A DNA stretch of 5,732 nt from Candidatus Binatia bacterium. Its GTDB lineage: Bacteria; Desulfobacterota_B; Binatia; UBA9968. The position numbers and the translations under genes were made by a program. Below the pieces are notes generated by a model. It saw only the letters and a list, made by a program, of their open reading frames with translations, made no database searches and had not been told where the DNA came from. The stretch lies in the NCBI GenBank assembly GCA_025922795.1, contig JAICHC010000214.1, positions 1 through 5,732 of the forward strand. Direction: 5' to 3'. Shown one piece after another: positions 4,103 through 5,732 of the stretch (its first letter is position 1; each line of letters begins with the position of its first letter).

Positions 4103-5732
4103 ATGGCATACAAATTCGTTGGCAAAGCGGTCCCGCGGTTAGAGGGAGCCGAAAAAGTATCAGGCAAACTGCGTTACGCGGCGGACTTCGAAATCCCCGG
4201 ATCTCTCTGCGCCAGGATTTTGCGCTCCCACTTGCCGCACGCCCGCATCGTCGCGATCGACACGTCCATGGCGGTGCAGCTGCCCGGCGTACACGCCGTC
4301 ATCACCGCCGCCGATCTACCCCCTGTGATGGTTGGCTTGCGCATGAAAGACATGCCGCCCCTCGCGCGCGAGCGCGTGCGCTACGTCGGCGAACCGGTCG
4401 CCGCGGTGGCCGCCGACAGTGCGGAGACCGCCGACGAAGCGCTCAGCTTGATCGAGGTGAAATACGAGGAAATGCCCTTTGTCACCGATCCCGTCGAGGC
4501 GATTCGACCTGGCGCCCCGGTGCTGCACGATCATCCGGCGCAATATAAGAATGCCCCGGAGCGCGCTACCGAGCTGCCCAATATCCAATCCTACGGCCAG
4601 TGGAGTAACGGCGATCTCGAAGCGGGCTTCAAAAACGCCGCGCGAATTTTCGAGCATACGTTTCGCACCCCGTTGGGCTTCCACGGCTACATCGAACCCC
4701 AGGCCTGCACCGTACAGGTGCACCACGACGGCCGTGTCGAAATCTGGGCTTCGAACAAGGCGCCCTTCACCTTACGCGATCGCTTCGCGCGCGATCTCAA
4801 TCTCGATCCGGCAAAAGTTAAAGTTCATATCCTTCCGGTCGGCGGCGACTTCGGTGGCAAGACTTCGGTCGTCGAAGCGCCGGTCTGTTACTTTCTGGCG
4901 GAGCGGACCCACCGGCCGGTGCGGATGGTGCTCGACTATACTGAAGAACTGACGGCGGTCTCGCACCGCCATCCCGCCGTGATTAGCCTTCGCACAGGCG
5001 TAGACAGCGACGGCAAGCTCTGTGCCTTGCATGCGCGCGCCGTCTTCGGCGGCGGTGGTTATGCCGCCCTTAAAGCCAACGCCGAAGTCACGGTTCAGGG
5101 ACCTCGCAGGGTCGCCAGCTACTATCGGATTCCGGCGATTCAGGTGGAAACGATTTGTGCCTACACGAATCAGGTGCCGTGCACCCAAACGCGCACTCCG
5201 GGAAGTCCGCAAACGACTTTCGCAATGGAATCGCAGATCGACATCATCGCGCGCGAGCTGGGCATGGATCCCGTCGAGTTTCGCATGAAGAACCTGCTCA
5301 ACGATGGCGAGGCGACGCCTTTCGGCCAGAAACTAAAAGGCATCGTCGTCAAGGATACTCTGCAAAAAGCGCTCGATGCTGCCGGATGGAGACGACCGAA
5401 GCCGAAAAACACCGGCCGCGGCGTCGCCGTTTACGAGCGGCCCTCGGGCGCCGGAAAATCCGGTGCGGCGATCACAATCGAGTCGAACGGTGGCGTCATC
5501 GTCGACCTGGGGGTTCCCGATGTCGGCCCGGGCATTCACACCGTTGTCCAGCAAATCGTCAGCGAGGTGCTCGACCTACCGCGGGAGCGCGTCGGCGTTC
5601 GCGTCGAAGACACCGATAGTTCGCCGTACGACTCGGGAACCGGCGGCAGCAAATCGACCAACAGCGTCGGTACCGCCGCTTATCAAGCCGTGTCCGAGAT
5701 CAAAGAGAAAATACTCGCGCTGGCGGCCGGGA
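4103..5732 (+). CDS. Xanthine dehydrogenase family molybdopterin-binding large subunit (partial, runs off right edge)
   Basis: An open frame of 543 codons from ATG 4103 to the window end; GGAG at 4094-4097 is the ribosome binding site. The N-terminus (VPRLEGAEKVSGKLRYAADF, residues 10-29) and the stretch to about 125 form the a/b hammerhead domain. Residues 135-385 match the first molybdopterin-binding domain, with IEPQ (197-200) and GGDFGGK (247-253, family GGGFGGK). RTPGSPQ (364-370) corresponds to the family arginine loop, with Arg364 in the place of the substrate-binding Arg. Residues 410 onward begin the second molybdopterin domain, with GKSGA (451-455), DVGPGIHT (473-480) and DTDSSPYDSGTGGSKST (503-519). 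The CoxL active-site motif AYRCSFR is absent, so this is not form I CO dehydrogenase. Such enzymes hydroxylate heterocycles, aldehydes or aromatic acyl-CoAs with Mo, Fe-S and FAD subunits. The catalytic Glu near the C-terminus lies beyond the window, as do any FAD and 2Fe-2S subunit genes. Confidence 0.92.
   Translation, partial: MAYKFVGKAVPRLEGAEKVSGKLRYAADFEIPGSLCARILRSHLPHARIVAIDTSMAVQLPGVHAVITAADLPPVMVGLRMKDMPPLARERVRYVGEPVAAVAADSAETADEALSLIEVKYEEMPFVTDPVEAIRPGAPVLHDHPAQYKNAPERATELPNIQSYGQWSNGDLEAGFKNAARIFEHTFRTPLGFHGYIEPQACTVQVHHDGRVEIWASNKAPFTLRDRFARDLNLDPAKVKVHILPVGGDFGGKTSVVEAPVCYFLAERTHRPVRMVLDYTEELTAVSHRHPAVISLRTGVDSDGKLCALHARAVFGGGGYAALKANAEVTVQGPRRVASYYRIPAIQVETICAYTNQVPCTQTRTPGSPQTTFAMESQIDIIARELGMDPVEFRMKNLLNDGEATPFGQKLKGIVVKDTLQKALDAAGWRRPKPKNTGRGVAVYERPSGAGKSGAAITIESNGGVIVDLGVPDVGPGIHTVVQQIVSEVLDLPRERVGVRVEDTDSSPYDSGTGGSKSTNSVGTAAYQAVSEIKEKILALAAG

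Noticed and set aside
4479..4952. Rightward 157-residue reading frame inside the molybdoenzyme gene
   Set aside because: It is a different frame within the continuous 543-codon frame that carries GGDFGGK and the other family motifs.
1..5732. CRISPR array, tRNA or rRNA genes
   Set aside because: No regularly spaced direct repeats, cloverleaf or ribosomal RNA signatures were seen on either strand.

Overview
The window is protein-dense bacterial DNA of moderately high GC content. Shine-Dalgarno sites are visible and no RNA genes or CRISPR arrays were found. The gene families suggest an uncultured soil or groundwater bacterium, perhaps from the former Deltaproteobacteria (Desulfobacterota, Binatota, Tectomicrobia). 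That placement rests on gene content only and is weak.

The left part (1-1285) is transcribed leftward. Its main feature is a selenoprotein of the UGSC family (749-1285). An in-frame TGA at 1000-998 falls exactly at the U of the family motif U-G-S-C. The reading frame stays open for 82 further codons that carry family-like sequence, and a hairpin of bacterial SECIS type lies just after the TGA. A standard gene caller would cut this gene in two. Next comes a DUF559 nuclease-like gene (222-635) bounded by two inverted copies of a hairpin-forming repeat, so it looks like an inserted cassette. Beyond it is the start of a gene (1-197, cut by the window edge) whose N-terminus carries the DGLPIVPPT signature. 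From memory, that family often sits beside UGSC genes, so the DUF559 unit may have landed inside a two-gene operon.

A divergent intergenic region (1286-1437) holds a 7-bp dyad separated by 10 bp, and a rightward promoter with a perfect TTGACA box. The promoter position argues for a later start of the next gene than the longest reading frame allows.

The right part is transcribed rightward and looks catabolic. It contains a Gfo/Idh/MocA oxidoreductase resembling phthalate 4,5-cis-dihydrodiol dehydrogenase (1438-2649), an amidohydrolase-fold enzyme resembling 4-oxalomesaconate hydratase LigJ (2967-3947), and the N-terminal 543 residues of a molybdopterin-dependent xanthine dehydrogenase-type large subunit (4103 to the right edge, open). 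Together they suggest breakdown of an aromatic or cyclic acid, but the substrate cannot be read from the sequence. The two gaps between these genes (317 and 155 bp) are rich in inverted repeats, including a pair of mutually exclusive hairpins upstream of the molybdoenzyme gene.
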